Shown: piece after piece, positions 24,761 to 36,900 of the stretch
How the letters are laid out: each line of letters opens with the position of its first letter
How positions within the stretch are numbered: position 1 is the first letter of the stretch
Assembly (NCBI GenBank): GCA_964020155.1
Contig: OZ026548.1
Coordinates: 3,714,897 to 3,778,896 of the forward strand
DNA from: Chondrilla cf. caribensis
Taxonomy: Eukaryota; Porifera; Demospongiae; Chondrillida; Chondrillidae
Direction: 5' to 3'
Length of the DNA stretch: 64,000 nt
Translations under genes and position numbers: made by a program
Notes under the pieces: model-generated
Told to the model about the DNA's origin: nothing
Seen by the model: only the letters and a program-made list of their open reading frames with translations
Database searches by the model: none

Positions 24761-27700
24761 TCAGTGTCTGTCTTGAGATGAATACAAGTACATCATCTTC
24801 TGATGAGTCAAGCCATGTTTGATGAGCATTACTTCAGTGCAGTGTTCCATAAAATCCTTCAAAAATGCTTCATTGATCAGCTGATGTAAAAAATAAGGGA
24901 ACACATACGTGTTTAGGTAAGATGTACGCAATAGATAGTGGAAACAGTACACAACACACACATGGTACATACTATGTATTATAGCATATTCAGTACATAA
25001 TATACTTGTATCCCAGTGCGAGGTGAGATCAAAGGCGCCGCTGTGTGGGTCTATTATCCTGTAGACACACAGCTGGGGTCTATCAGACTCTATACACACC
25101 TATTCACAGGCTTAATTCGATACTTCCTAAAACAGCGTATTAATTAATTAACACTTCATTATTGTCATGGCAATGCAACACAGAAAAGCAGAGCAAAGTA
25201 CGCAGCAATCCACTCGCTAAAGTTCTTCACTGTCCATTTCTTATTCTTCGCCGTGTTTTTTTTTTGGTACAAACGACTTCTTCGAAACTTCGAAGTTCTC
25301 TTTTGATGGCAGGTCGGCAAATTGGCTCTTTTTCTTCTCCGATTCTTCTAGAAAACAAGCGCCTTCTTCCGTTAGCTTTGCTCAGATGCTGACATCCGGC
25401 CGTAGCTAGAACAGCAGAGGTCTGCGGTGGCTCGTTTTCTTCTAAAATTTCGTCAAGTACTTCTGAAACTCCTCTTCTTCCTCTTTATGCTTCTCTAACG
25501 TATATAGCCGCCAATCTACACACTCGTTTGAGATATAGGGTGTGGCATTGAATTCCGGACGTCATGATAAACCGGACGCTCGATCTCGGCGATGGAGGTA
25601 GCTACAACCTTCAAATTTACACCATCGGACAAGCACACGAATTGAACTAGGTAGACCACGTTAGGAATGCACAGGCCGCTTTTCACAAAAGTTATTACAA
25701 GAACAAAAAACTTCCAAAATAATATTATTCCGGACAGAGGTCATGTAATTCCGGACAGCGGCTGGTACGCGTAAAAGAGAAGGTTCCTGTCAACTTTTAG
25801 TGGATTACCAGATAGACACATTCAAGAGCTTCTTACACTGTAATCTTCGAAAAGAATCACTTTACGGTTATGAAGAAATACACGAATGCGCTCGATGCAT
25901 CATATTCCGGACACTTTTTACAGTAAAAAGTCGATGTGATTCATCGAAAATGACCACAACGGTCAGAAAACAGTAGTTTCTCTAAGTATTGGATGATGAG
26001 CATCATAAAATTCTTAGAGAATACATAATCCATGGAAATTATCGACTTTGGTACCGGAAATGTACAACGTTATTAAAAACGGGCCGAAACTTTAATAACG
26101 TTGTACATTTCCGGTACCAAAGGGAGGGCGGAACTATTACATGTGGTACATACAGTACACATGTATACAGTACACCAGTCTAGATACAGTATGGGACTTC
26201 ATGCCCGTGTACACATGCATTCACTCACACCACACCACTCCCTTACACACTGTACACACTAAAATGTACCTTTACACTCACTATCATCTCACAGCATTCT
26301 GATAGCTGTCAGAATGGATTGACAGGGAAATAGTGAGCAGGATTATCAACATGGATACCAGAGAAACAACATGGCCACCTGGAAGCAGAGAACAAAACAT
26401 AACAGTACACTTCATTTTCTACACAGAAGTCATCCACTCACCAACAACTAATCAGGATCTCCTTTGAGAGGTAGGTAGTGCACAGGAGGGTGTGTGGTCC
26501 AGCTAGATGAGGGTATGGGGTCCTGGCAGATGAGAGGGTGTGGTCCTAGCAAAGGAGAGGGTATAGTCCTGGTACTTGAGAAAGGTGGTCCTTGCAGATG
26601 TGAAGGTGTGTTCCTGGTAGATGAGATAGCGTGGTTCTTGCAAGAAAAGGGGGTGGTTTAGGAAAAAGTTTGGTCCTGGCAGATGAAAGGAGTGATCCTG
26701 GCAGATGAGAGGAGTGGTCCTGCAGATGAGAGGAGTGGTCCTGGAAGATGAGAGGAGTGGTCCTGGCAGATGAGGGGAGTAGTCCTGGCAGATGAGAGGA
26801 GTGGTCCTGGCAGATGAGAGGAGTGGTCCTGGCAGATGTGAAGAGTGGTCCTGGCAGATGAGAGGAGTGGTCCTGGCAGATGTGAGGAGTGGTCCTACAG
26901 ATGAGAGGAGTGGTCCTGGCAGATGAGAGGAGTGGTTCTAGTAGATGGGAGGAGTGGTCCTTGCAGATGAGAGGAGTGGTCCTGGTAGATGGGAGGAGTG
27001 GTCCCGGCAGATGAGAGGAGTGGTCCTGGCAGACGAGAGGAGTGGTCTCTGTAGATGAGAGGAGTGGTCCTGGCAGACGAGAGGAGTGGTCTCTGTAGAT
27101 GAAAGGAGTGGTCCTGGCAGATGAGAGGAGTGGTCTCTGTAGATGAGAGGAGTGGTCCTGTCAGATGAGATGAGTGGTCCTGGAAGATGAGAGGAGTGGT
27201 CCTATCAGATGTGAGGAGTGGTCCTATCAGATGAGAGGAGTGGTCCGGGTAGATCAGAGGAGTGGTCTCTGTAGATGAGAGGAGTGGTCCTGGCAGATGA
27301 GAGGGTGTGGTTCTAGCAAGGAGAGGGTGTAGTCCTGGTACTTGAGAAATGTGGTCCTTGCAGATGTGAAGGTGTGGTCCTGGCAGATGAGACAGCGTGG
27401 TTCTTGCAAGAAAAGGGGATGGTTTAGGAAAAAAGTTTGGTCCTGGCAGATGAAAGGAGTGGTCCTGGCAGATGAGAGGAGTGGTCCTGGAAGATGAGAG
27501 GAGTGGTCCTGGTAGATGGGAGGAGTGATCCTGGCAGACGAGAGGAGTGGTCCTGGGAGATGAAGGGAGTGGTCCTGTCAGATGTGAAGAGTGGTCTGGT
27601 AAATGGGAGGAGTGTTCCTGGCAAATGAGAGGAGTGGTCCTGGCAGATGGGAGTAGTGGTCCTGGTAGATGAGAGGTGTGGTCCTGGCAGATGAGACAGC

Positions 27701-29674
27701 GTGGTTCTTGCAAGAAAGGGGGTGGTTTAGGAAAAAAGTTTGGTCCTGGCAGATGAAAAAAGTGGTCCTGGCAGATGAGAGGAGTGGTCCTGGCAGATGG
27801 GAGGAGTGGTCCTGGCAGACGAGAGGAGTGGTCCTGGCAGATGAAGGGAGTGGTCCTGTCAGATGTGAGGAGTGGTCTGGTAGATGGGAGGAGTGGTCCT
27901 GGCAAATGAGAGGAGTGGTCCTGTCAGATGTGAGGAGTGGTCTCTGTAGATGAGAGGAGTGGTCCTGGCAGATGGGAGGAGTGGTCCTGGCAGATGAGAG
28001 GAGTGGTCCTGGAAGATGAGAGGAGTGGTCCTGGTAGATGGGAGGAGTTGTCCTGGCAGATGAAGGGAGTGGTCCTGTCAGATGAGAGGAGTGGTCCAGA
28101 CGGATGAGAGGAGTAGTCCTGGTAGATGGGAGGAGTGGTCCTGGTAGATGAGGGGAGTGGTCCGGGCAGATGAGAGGAGTGGTCCGGGCAGATGAAGGGA
28201 GTGGTCCTGTCAGATGAGAGGAGAGGTCCAGGCAGATGAGAGGAGTGGTCCCGGTAGATGGGAGGAGTGGTCCTGATAGATCAGGGGAGTGGTCTCTGTA
28301 GATGAGAGGAGTGGTCCTGGCAGATGAGAGGAGTGGTCCTGATAGATCAGAGGAGTGGTCTCTGTAGATGAGAGGAGTGGTCCTGGCAGATGAGAGGAGT
28401 GGTCTCTGTAGATGAGAGGAGTGGTCCTGTCAGATGAGAGGAGTGGTCCTGGCAGATGAGAGGAGTGGTCCTGGAAGATGAGAGGAGTTGTCCTGGTAGA
28501 TGGGAGGAGTGGTCCTGGCAGACGAGAGGAGTGGCCCTGGGAGATGAAGGGAGTGGTCCTGTCAGATGCGAGGAGTGGTCCTGGCAGATGAGAGGAGTGG
28601 TCCTGGGAGATGAAGGGAGTGGTCCTGTCAGATGCGAGGAGTGGTCTGGTAGATGGGAGGAGTGGTCCTGGCAGATGAGAGGAGTTGTCCTGGTAGATGG
28701 GAGGAGTGGTCCTGGCAGATGAGAGGAGTGGTCCTGGGAGATGAAGGGAGTGGTCCTGTCAGATGCGAGGAGTGGTCTGGTAGATGGGAGGAGTGGTCCT
28801 GGAAGATGAGAGGAGTTGTCCTGGCAGATGAGAGGAGTGGTCCTGGGAGATGAAGGGAGTGGTCCTGTCAGATGCGAGGAGTGGTCTGGTAGATGGGAGG
28901 AGTGGTCCTGGCAGATGAGAGGAGTGGTCCTGGCAGATGGGAGGCGTGGTCCTGGAAGACGAGAGGAGTGGTCCTGGCAGATGAAAGGAGTGGTCCGGGC
29001 AGATGAAAGGAGTGGTCCTGGCAGATGAAGGGAGTGGTCCTGTCAGATGAGAGGAGTGGTCCTGGCAGATGGGAGGAGTGGTACTGGTAGATAGGAGGAG
29101 TGGTCCTGGCAAATGAGAGGAGTGGTCCTGGCAGATGGGAGAAGTGGTCCTGTCAGATGTGAGGAGTGGTCCTATCAGATGAGAGGAGTGGTCCCGGTAG
29201 ATCAGAGGAGTGGACCTGGTAGATGAGAGGAGTGGTCCTGGCAGACGAGAGGAGTGGTCCTGGCAGATAAGAGGAGTGGTCCTGGAAAATTTGAGTGTGT
29301 GGTACTCCTAAAGGAGAAGGTTTACTTCTAACAGATGAAAGGGCTTGGTCCTGACAGATGAAAGTGTAGTGTGGTAGAGCAGTGGATATACTCATGGTAG
29401 GTTATTGGGTGTGGTCCTGACTTAGGGATCACAAACATTCAGTCAGACTTATATACCGGGTAAGATCTTCCATCTGTATCTGGTGGGTTAGGTGGGTTCA
29501 GTGGTTGGATCAGTAGAGGTGGGTTGAGTAGTAACAGCAAATGGGGAATACCCTTATTCTGCAGGAATAAGAGATAATAGTATAAATACCTCATATGTCT
29601 TGTGTGATCTAACATATAAACCACAAAATAATACACAATACACAAGATGTACAATGAAATACCACATGCACTCA

Positions 29675-29732
<58 letters not shown>

Positions 29733-29733
29733 G

Positions 29734-29785
<52 letters not shown>

Positions 29786-32700
29786 TGGGTGAAGATGGCG
29801 AGGGGCCACTCCACGAATGAGGAAAGTGGTAAATTTCAAGTTTAGAGATAATTGTTGAACTGTATCACCAATATCAGTATTACAGATGAGCACATGTAGT
29901 AAATATGGAAACAAATAGATGTAGTGAGTTTGGGGATACATGTAATGAATAAATACATTAAAGCACATAATTCAAACTAATACACGGGGCACTCTACAAT
30001 GCATTGTGCTATACATTATTTTATGAATTTGATAACTTAAAGGCAGATCCTTATTAAATTCAAGGATCTGACCACATTCAAAGCCATGAACACTTACTGG
30101 TCAGGAGGTCCAATTCCTCCTTCATAGCTCTCCCAAGCCCACTCATCTTAGGGTAGCCGGCTATGCTCCCCATCACATCACACAGTTTACTGATACTGTT
30201 GGGATCGGCATGCTTCTGGAGGTGGAGGAGAAGCTTCTCATTTCCTTTCCTCACACTACAGTGGTCAATATCATAAGCAACATCTTCAGAGACGACTTCC
30301 TTGATTTCCAGTCTTGACACAATAGCATGTGAGTCAACATCGTGGAGGAACCTTTCACTGAACTTGTTCATGAAAGCCTTAGAGTCAAATCCTCCACCTG
30401 CACACAAGAAGGGTACGCTCATAACTTGTCCAAACACTCCACTATCCTCAATCTACCTGTTGAAGGGCTAGCCATAACAGGACAGATTGGGATGTATACA
30501 TACATGTAGTACAGACTATGAATACTGTATTCTCTCTAAAATTTCAATATTTAACATTGCTAGATACAGGTTTCTTGGTGATTTTATTCTAATATCGACA
30601 AACTTCCTGCCAATCTGTATTCACATTTATAAGGCACCTGAACTATGTGTTTCTATTTGTTTTGAGGATATGGCTTTCAGCTGTGATGATAGCTTTGAAT
30701 TTGGACTGCCTCCAATTTCAAGCACTCCAGAACAAATGTTCTCTCTGTGAATATAGTGATTACAAATCTATTGTGTTGGTTACCACTTCCTCGGTGGCAG
30801 GTAAATTCCCCAACATTTTCTGGTGTCTAAACATCTTTGGAAGAATGACAACCTTCAACACAGTACCCAACATCAGTAGGAAAGCAGCCATTTTTAAGAA
30901 AGATGATTTCTCTAAAAATTAGTTATGTATTCTATTGATCTACAATCTAACCAATTTACATTTTTGTCACCATCGGGAATTAAGATCAATAGTACTCTAT
31001 CCTAATCAAAAGGGGAAATTTTCTGTTTAATGAAGGTGACAAATTTTGAGAGAGAATACTGTAGTGGGTACTCACACGCTGACATATATCTACATATATT
31101 ACACCCACACATTAACATGTACTCCATGGAAAAGGGTATATATATATAGGCATGTACGATGAATGCATGTACAGTACACCTTTACATGCATTTGCATAAA
31201 AGCATGCACACACGTACACACACACGTGCAGTCCCATTGATACATATCGACCACCACCCACACACCTTGAAGGCTTCTTTTCACAGATGATGTGCTCTGC
31301 ACTACATGTACAGTCGATGGTGGTTCCAGTGGTGGGTGGGGTCTACACACTATAGGATATGGAGGGTGCGATACAGCAACAGAGGAAACATGAAGATGTT
31401 TGGACTTCAGTGAGGGCATCACGGTGGACTGGGTCTTGTCCTGTAACAAAGTAATACAAAAGGTGATGAATTCCCATTTCCAATCTAGTCATCTCCAGAA
31501 ATACATAACACACATAGTCACACTTACGTACTTGTGAAGATGCTAGTTCTTCTACAATCTTGGCTGTGATGTCATCAACAGTTTTCTTTGTCTCAAAGTG
31601 CCCTATGGCATCAAGTAGGGTCTTCCATGTCACCTGGCTGCCATGTTTCAACCAGTGCTTCAACATGGAGTAGTAAGCCTCGTCATCACTTGGAGCTTTC
31701 TCACCAAGTCTGTCCAGTTCTTCCTCATCTACCTCCAAGAGATTTCCCACTCTTTCCCATTTGTCTTCATGTTGTAGTTTGGACAGAACATGCTTGTCTA
31801 TGAGTGAACGACTGGGTCTTCCTCACATGATCCTGTTGGCATCACTAATCGCTTCCCCTCCCACTAACTGGTAACCCAAAAAAGACAAGATTCTTGAAGT
31901 GGCTTCTTTACCGACTTCATCACATTCAAACAGCTCTTTTACACCCAGGACATGAATTATGTACTTCTGTTCCATCTGTTTTGGTAGGTTGGCCCACAGA
32001 CCAGGTCCACCACCTGCTCTCTCGATCATACTGGCAATGTCGTGAAAGTCAAACTGACGAGCTATGTCCAGTGGACTTAGTCCGTTAGGAAAGAGCTCGT
32101 TAACTGTATACTTTGTAGATGAGTGAGAGATTAGCTTGTCTATGAAGACTTTGTAGTCCTTGGCACCTTTCTTGATACTATTTCCAAAAGAGTAATTCAT
32201 TGAGATCTTGCATGTTATCAAAGAAATGTGCAGTGGAGAGAGAGGACATTCATCTGGTAAATGAAGCTGTCGAAAGATATTAACTGTTTGAGAAGGGAAT
32301 TCGTGACACAAAACATTATTTGTCATCGACCATGTTTGATGGGCTGCTTCAGTGAACATACTCTCATCTCTGGAAAGTGTTGTTATCACCAGTGGATCAC
32401 CTGTGAAGGAACCTAAAATCAAGAGCTTACAAGGATCAAAGAGATTCCTATTCTTGAGAGAGAGAATGGATTCTCTGATGCTATCTCCAAGGTCATCAAA
32501 CCCACAGACCTTACAGAGTTCATGCAATTTGTTCATCTGTCCACACATTACAGCTACTTCAAACATGGAAAGACCATAACTGCTTTGAGTAGTAAAATTA
32601 CAATGTTTGGAAATCAAGAATTTCACAATCTCCACTTGGCCTTCTGCAGCTGCCCACATTAAAGGAGTCAGACCCATGGGACTACAGCAATCAAGAGGAT

Positions 32701-35695
32701 TATTATCAAGTACACATGCCAGTTGATTAGGTGAATCTACCTCTGATTCAGTGGCCATAGGGTGTTGTGGATTATATTGCTCATATATTGCACCTGATAA
32801 TACTGTCATTACTTGTACAGAACCACTAAAAACTGCCTGATGTAGAGGAGTTCCATAAACACCTGCCATTATGTCTGGATTAGCTCCCAACCTCAGTAAT
32901 TCATGAACTGCTTCCAGTTCCCCATTACACGCTGCTGAGTGGAGTGGAGTGTAGCCATCAGCATCTCCATCATTGACATCCAAACCACATTCTACCAACC
33001 AACCTACTAATTCAACATGACCACCTCGGGCAGCAAAATGTAGAACACTTCTATCATTACTGCTCTCCACATCAATTGGACAACCTTCATCCAGTAAAAC
33101 TGACATTACTTTCTTGTGACCACCAAATGCAGCCTGATGTAGTGGAGTCCCATAAGTACCAGCAACCTTTTTCATTGATACCTTTCCACCCAATCTCAGC
33201 AATTCATGCACTGCTTCCAGTTTGCCTGTAGCAGATGCTGAATGGAGGGGAGTGTAGCCATCAGTATCTTCTCTATTGGCATCCAAACCACACTTTACCA
33301 ACCAACGTACTAATTCAACATGACCACCTTCGGCAGCAGCATGTAGGACACTTCGACCACAACTGCTCACCACATCAATTGGACAACCTTCATCCAGTAA
33401 AACTGACATTGCCCTCTTGTGACCACCCAATGCAGCCCGATGTAGTGGAGTCCCGTAAGTACCAGCAACCTTTGTCATTGATGCTTTTCCACCCAATCTC
33501 AGCAATTCATACATGGCTTCCAGTTTACCATTACGTGCTGCTGAGTGGAGTGGAGTGTAACCATCAGCATCTTCTCTATTGACATCCAAACCACATTCTA
33601 CCAACCAACCTACTAATTCAACATGACCACCATAGGCAGCAAAATGTAGGACACTTCGACCACTACTATCTATCACATCAATCGGACAACCTTCATTCAG
33701 TAAAAATGACATTACCTTCTTGTAACCACCCAATGCAGCCTGATGTAGTGGAGTCCCGCAAGTACCAGCAACCTTTTTCATTGACGCCTTTCCACCCAAT
33801 CTCAGCAATTCATGCACTGCTTCCAGTTTGCCTTTCCACGCTGCTAAGTGGAGTGGAGTGTAGCCATCAGCATCTCCATCATTGACATCCAAACCACATT
33901 CTACCAACCAACCTACTAATTCAACATGACCACCTTGGGCAGCAAAATGTAGGACACTTAGACCATTACTATCCACCACATCAATCGGACAACCTTCATC
34001 CAATAAAACTGACATTACCTTCTTGTGACCACCCAATGCAGCCTGATGTAGTGGAGTCCCGCAAGTACCAGCAACCTTTGTCATTGACGCCTTTCCACCC
34101 AATCTCAGCAATTCATGCACTGCTTCCAGTTTGCCTTTCCACGCTGCTAAGTGGAGTGGAGTATAGCCAATAACATCTTCTCCATTGACATCCAAACCAC
34201 ATTCTACCAACCAACCTACTAATTCAACATGACCACCTTGGGCAGCAAAATGTAGGACACTTAGACCATTACTGTTCACCACATCAACTGGACAACCTTC
34301 ATCCAGTAAAACTGACATTACTTTCTTGTGACCACCCAATGTAGCCCGATGTAGTGGAGTCCCGTAAGTACCAGCAACCTTTGTCATTGATGCCTTTCCA
34401 CCCAATCTCAGCAATTCATGTACTGCTTCCAGTTTGCCATTACGTGCTGCTGAATGGAGGGGAGTGTAGCCATCATTAGTTTGTACATCAGCAGAAACTC
34501 CTCTGGCAATCAGTTCTCTAATCACTTCAACATGTCCTCCTTCTGCTGCTCTATTGAGGGCAGTATATCCACGACCGTCTGCTACATCCACTGGACATCC
34601 ATGTTCTAATATTGCTAACACAGTCTGCATATCACCAAGGTAGGATGACTGGAACAGCAAATCACGGACAGTCTCATCATCAAGTGCTGCTATAAACTCT
34701 AGTCTTGTTCCCTTTTCATCTGAAACCTCTTCTCTCTGCTCACACTCAACATCCTCCACTCCACCATACTTCAACAGTTCTTCCTGTGTTGAATAGTTCT
34801 CACACATCACTGCCCTTTTCAATGGCGTATTACCTTCATAATCTAAATAGTTAACATTGCTACCTAGATCAACCAGGACACCTATAGGAGCCGCTCCTCC
34901 ACTTGTTGCAGCATGATGTAAGGGAGTGCGGCCATGTCTGTCTACTGGATCAATACAGCAACCTCTTTCGTGGAGAAGTTTTATCACCTCAACCTGTCCA
35001 TCCGATGCAGCATGATGGAGAATGGAACAACCCTCTTCATCAATCAGGTCGGGTGATAATCCTAAATCGAGGTAATTCTTTACCAATACAACGTTCCCAG
35101 ATTGGGCAGCCTCAAATACACCACTGTCATCATCTACACCATAGTCTACTTTGTCCTTCAGCTCTTGATTCACTTCTTCCATTCCAGAGTTTTGTGGTGG
35201 ACAGTCACTCTCTGAGATACCGTTTCCATCTCGTTGTAGTTCTTCAACATGCACTGTTCCTTCATGTACACCTTCTGTAGTGAACTGTACACTACTCACA
35301 ATACAGTGAGATTCTACTTCCTGTTCGCCACTCACAGTACAGTAAGACACTACTTCCTGTTCGCCAATCACAGTACATTGGGATTCTACTTCCTGTTTAT
35401 CACGGACAGTAACATGGTATTCTATTTCCTGTTCTCCAATCACAGTAGAGTGAGATTCTACTTCCTGTTCACCACTCACAGTACTGCTGGATACTACTTC
35501 CTGTTCACCCCCATATTTTAAAGTCACAGCCTCTGCTATGGCTTCATCACCTTGTTGTCCACTAAACTCTACACCTTCTTTGACCTCATGATGTACACGT
35601 ATTTCAGAATCTTGTACATTTTGTGCTATCAGTGTATCTGTACTGTCATCCTCACTATCAATGTGACCTTTCTTTTGATATTTCGAGTCAGCCAT
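24761..35695 (-). CDS. ankyrin-Death-CARD-transmembrane protein, copy 1 (six exons)
   Basis: Exons: 31846-35695, 31532-31797, 31266-31440, 30098-30397, 26293-26378, 24761-24880; phases agree throughout and give about 1,598 residues. Start MADSKYQ at 35,695 is chosen because similarity to copy 2 and a good ATG context begin there. Order: 12-residue repeats ([10 protein letters not shown] type, about residues 60-145), ankyrin repeats (about 190-960, of which five near-identical 101-residue triplets), an unassigned region, a Death domain ([15 protein letters not shown]...[20 protein letters not shown]), a Pro/Ser linker, a CARD-like helical domain (about 1,431-1,530), one hydrophobic helix ([18 protein letters not shown]) and a 40-residue tail. 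These folds recruit apoptosis or innate-immune partners. The predicted anchor puts it on a membrane. The TGA at 31,823-31,825 must be spliced out (48-nt intron 31,798-31,845) or read through to reach the Death domain. Confidence 0.8.
25012..26136. mobile_element. 1.1 kb insertion in intron 5 of copy 1, carrying a fragment of a transposon-like gene
   Basis: Unit 2 is continuous where this block sits (about 43,530-43,550 and 43,745), so it is an insertion in unit 1 or a loss from unit 2. On the minus strand about 25,390-25,160 it reads [16 protein letters not shown]...[15 protein letters not shown]. This resembles the N-terminal region of DUF3504/ZMYM-Crypton-type recombinase-like proteins. A second stretch ([21 protein letters not shown], about 25,530) ends at a stop. 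Clear terminal repeats are not seen. Confidence 0.45.
26046..26122. repeat. perfect 32-bp inverted repeat
   Basis: Arm CTTTGGTACCGGAAATGTAC... at 26,046-26,077 is exactly reversed at 26,091-26,122, with a 13-nt loop. It lies at the end of the unit 1-specific 1.1 kb block. Its perfect match implies recent origin or conversion. Confidence 0.9.
26466..29330. repeat. 22-bp GA-rich minisatellite, 2.9 kb array in intron 4 of copy 1
   Basis: Over 100 degenerate units of GTGGTCCTGGCAGATGAGAG plus GA, with purine-rich plus strand and variants (GTAGATGGGAGG, GTCAGATGTGAGG). Higher-order blocks repeat, for example the GAAAAAGTTTGGTCCTGG block at about 26,660, 27,430 and 27,730. It lies between the CARD exon and the transmembrane exon. 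The long [17 protein letters not shown] ORFs are repeat artefacts. Confidence 0.95.
29671..29783. repeat. (CA)n microsatellite in intron 4
   Basis: CA tract interrupted once by GTGT (about 29,731). Absent at the equivalent place in unit 2 (about 45,435). Confidence 0.95.
30525..31061. mobile_element. TA-flanked MITE in intron 3 of copy 1
   Basis: Left end CTGTATTCTCTCTAAAATTT and right end AAATTTTGAGAGAGAATACTG are inverted repeats, flanked by TA. The element is 537 bp. At the same position unit 2 has only 73 bp with the same termini (46,104-46,176), so that copy has an internal deletion or is the ancestral short form. Confidence 0.8.
31798..31845 (-). other. candidate 48-nt intron containing the in-frame TGA, copy 1
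   Basis: On the minus strand it begins GTGATGCC and ends CACTCATAG, in frame (phase 1), with length divisible by three. Without splicing, TGA at 31,823-31,825 ends the protein just before the Death domain. The donor is weak at +4 to +6. The same 48 nt occurs in copy 2 (46,909-46,956). Confidence 0.45.
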
Positions 35696-35809
35696 TTTGT
35701 TACACTGTGTGTTGATTTCACACAATCTCGTCAAGGCTACATGAATGATTAAAGCAGACAATTATGCAAGTCTCCAGATAAACTGAAGTTTAATGGTTTG
35801 TCCAAAATA

Positions 35810-35956
35810 CAGTGGAACCTCCATAATCCAACACCTTTATAATCCAAAATTGAGATATATCCATTATTATAGATTATACTATAAAAGCTCCATAGTCTGA
35901 CAACCTTTGAAATCCATTCTTTGCCCATTTTGTGTCAGATTATCAAGGTTCTACTG
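35810..35956. mobile_element. pogo/Tigger-like MITE, copy 2 (start of unit 2)
   Basis: Left end CAGTGGAACCTCCATAATCC and right end ATCAAGGTTCTACTG; same family as 17-179 and 51,869-52,049. It sits about 115 bp upstream of the copy 1 ankyrin gene start. Confidence 0.75.
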
Positions 35957-36069
35957 TGTGTAGCAATCAATACAATAAATGGTTGGATTAGATTATGACC
36001 TACAATTTGCTTGATCCCTTTCTTACAGTAAACATTCAATTTAATAGTTATTGAATATGTGCATATAAT

Positions 36070-36685
36070 ACTAGTTACTACTGTGCCGTATTGCGTTTAC
36101 TGCTCGAGACCCGAGGGCGCGAAGATAGTAATAGAAGTAAAGTACGTAATAGAAGTCGGATAGTAACTCGCTTATCGCTGCAGCAGGTGATTGGGGAGTA
36201 CGATCGTTTGAATTTAAAACAGCACAGATATGCAGGAGAATAGCTTCTGCTTTTGTTCAAATATGTCGTAAGCATCCTTAGATACATTTTAGTGTTTTAT
36301 CGTGTGGTAAATATTGCTAAACATCCACAACCCCCCTTCTCTAAAACCATCGACTAGTAAGGCGAAATTTCCACCCCACGCTAGAAGACATTTCAATTTC
36401 GATGTCCTTGACAAAGATTTTGAAGAGTTTACTAAAGCATATATTCTTATAGACGACTTTAGCGATATTGTTCTAAATCTATTTTTAGTAACAAACTCTA
36501 GCTTTAGAGTTATTCATTGTAGTTTGCATAACGTAATTGATATAAATTGATTACCTTCCTTAAAAGGGTATTGTAACAGTTATAAACTAGGCGCTTAGCC
36601 AACTTACTACCCGGGCAATAAATGATTTACTGCCCGGGCGGTGCCTTTGATGTATGACGTCATCCGGCGATAAAATATTATTATT
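36070..36685. mobile_element. unit 2-specific insertion of about 600 bp
   Basis: Spacer homology with unit 1 stops at about 36,070 (position 290 in unit 1) and resumes at GGCCTGTATTTACC (36,692). The insert contains a hairpin (CCCGGGCAATAAATGATTTA...CTGCCCGGG, about 36,610) and one plus-strand ORF without a recognised domain. Terminal repeats were not resolved. Confidence 0.5.
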
Positions 36686-36724
36686 AAGCCAGGCCTGTAT
36701 TTACCTTTCAAAAATTCATTCACA

Positions 36725-36900
36725 TAGTAAATATATTGTTAATCTGCCGCAATTCATTTTTGAAATAATTGGCAGAATAATTTAATTGTTTGGCACATTA
36801 ACTGGATGCATATAACTGATTTTATATCCATATTGGTCCTGGGAAATGTGGTGGATAAGGTGTGGCAGATAAAGTGCTGGTGGATTAACAAGAATTCACT
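36725..36900. mobile_element. pogo-like MITE, family 2, unit 2 copy
   Basis: Counterpart of 341-520, with GTTAATCTGCCGCAATTC on the left and GGATTAACAAGAATTCACT on the right. Confidence 0.7.

Noticed and set aside
26895..27905. A 336-residue proline/serine/threonine-rich ORF (minus strand)
   Set aside because: It is a translation of the 22-bp minisatellite, open in several frames on both strands because the unit lacks stops. No splice or start evidence.
31823..31825. TGA read as an amino acid (reassigned code or selenocysteine)
   Set aside because: Ordinary stops TGA, TAA and TAG all end genes here, the Tc1 TGAs look like CpG decay, and no SECIS-like element was recognised. A 48-nt intron is simpler.
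32352..35280. Several plus-strand ORFs over the ankyrin array
   Set aside because: They are shadows of the minus-strand ankyrin exon, with no domains of their own.
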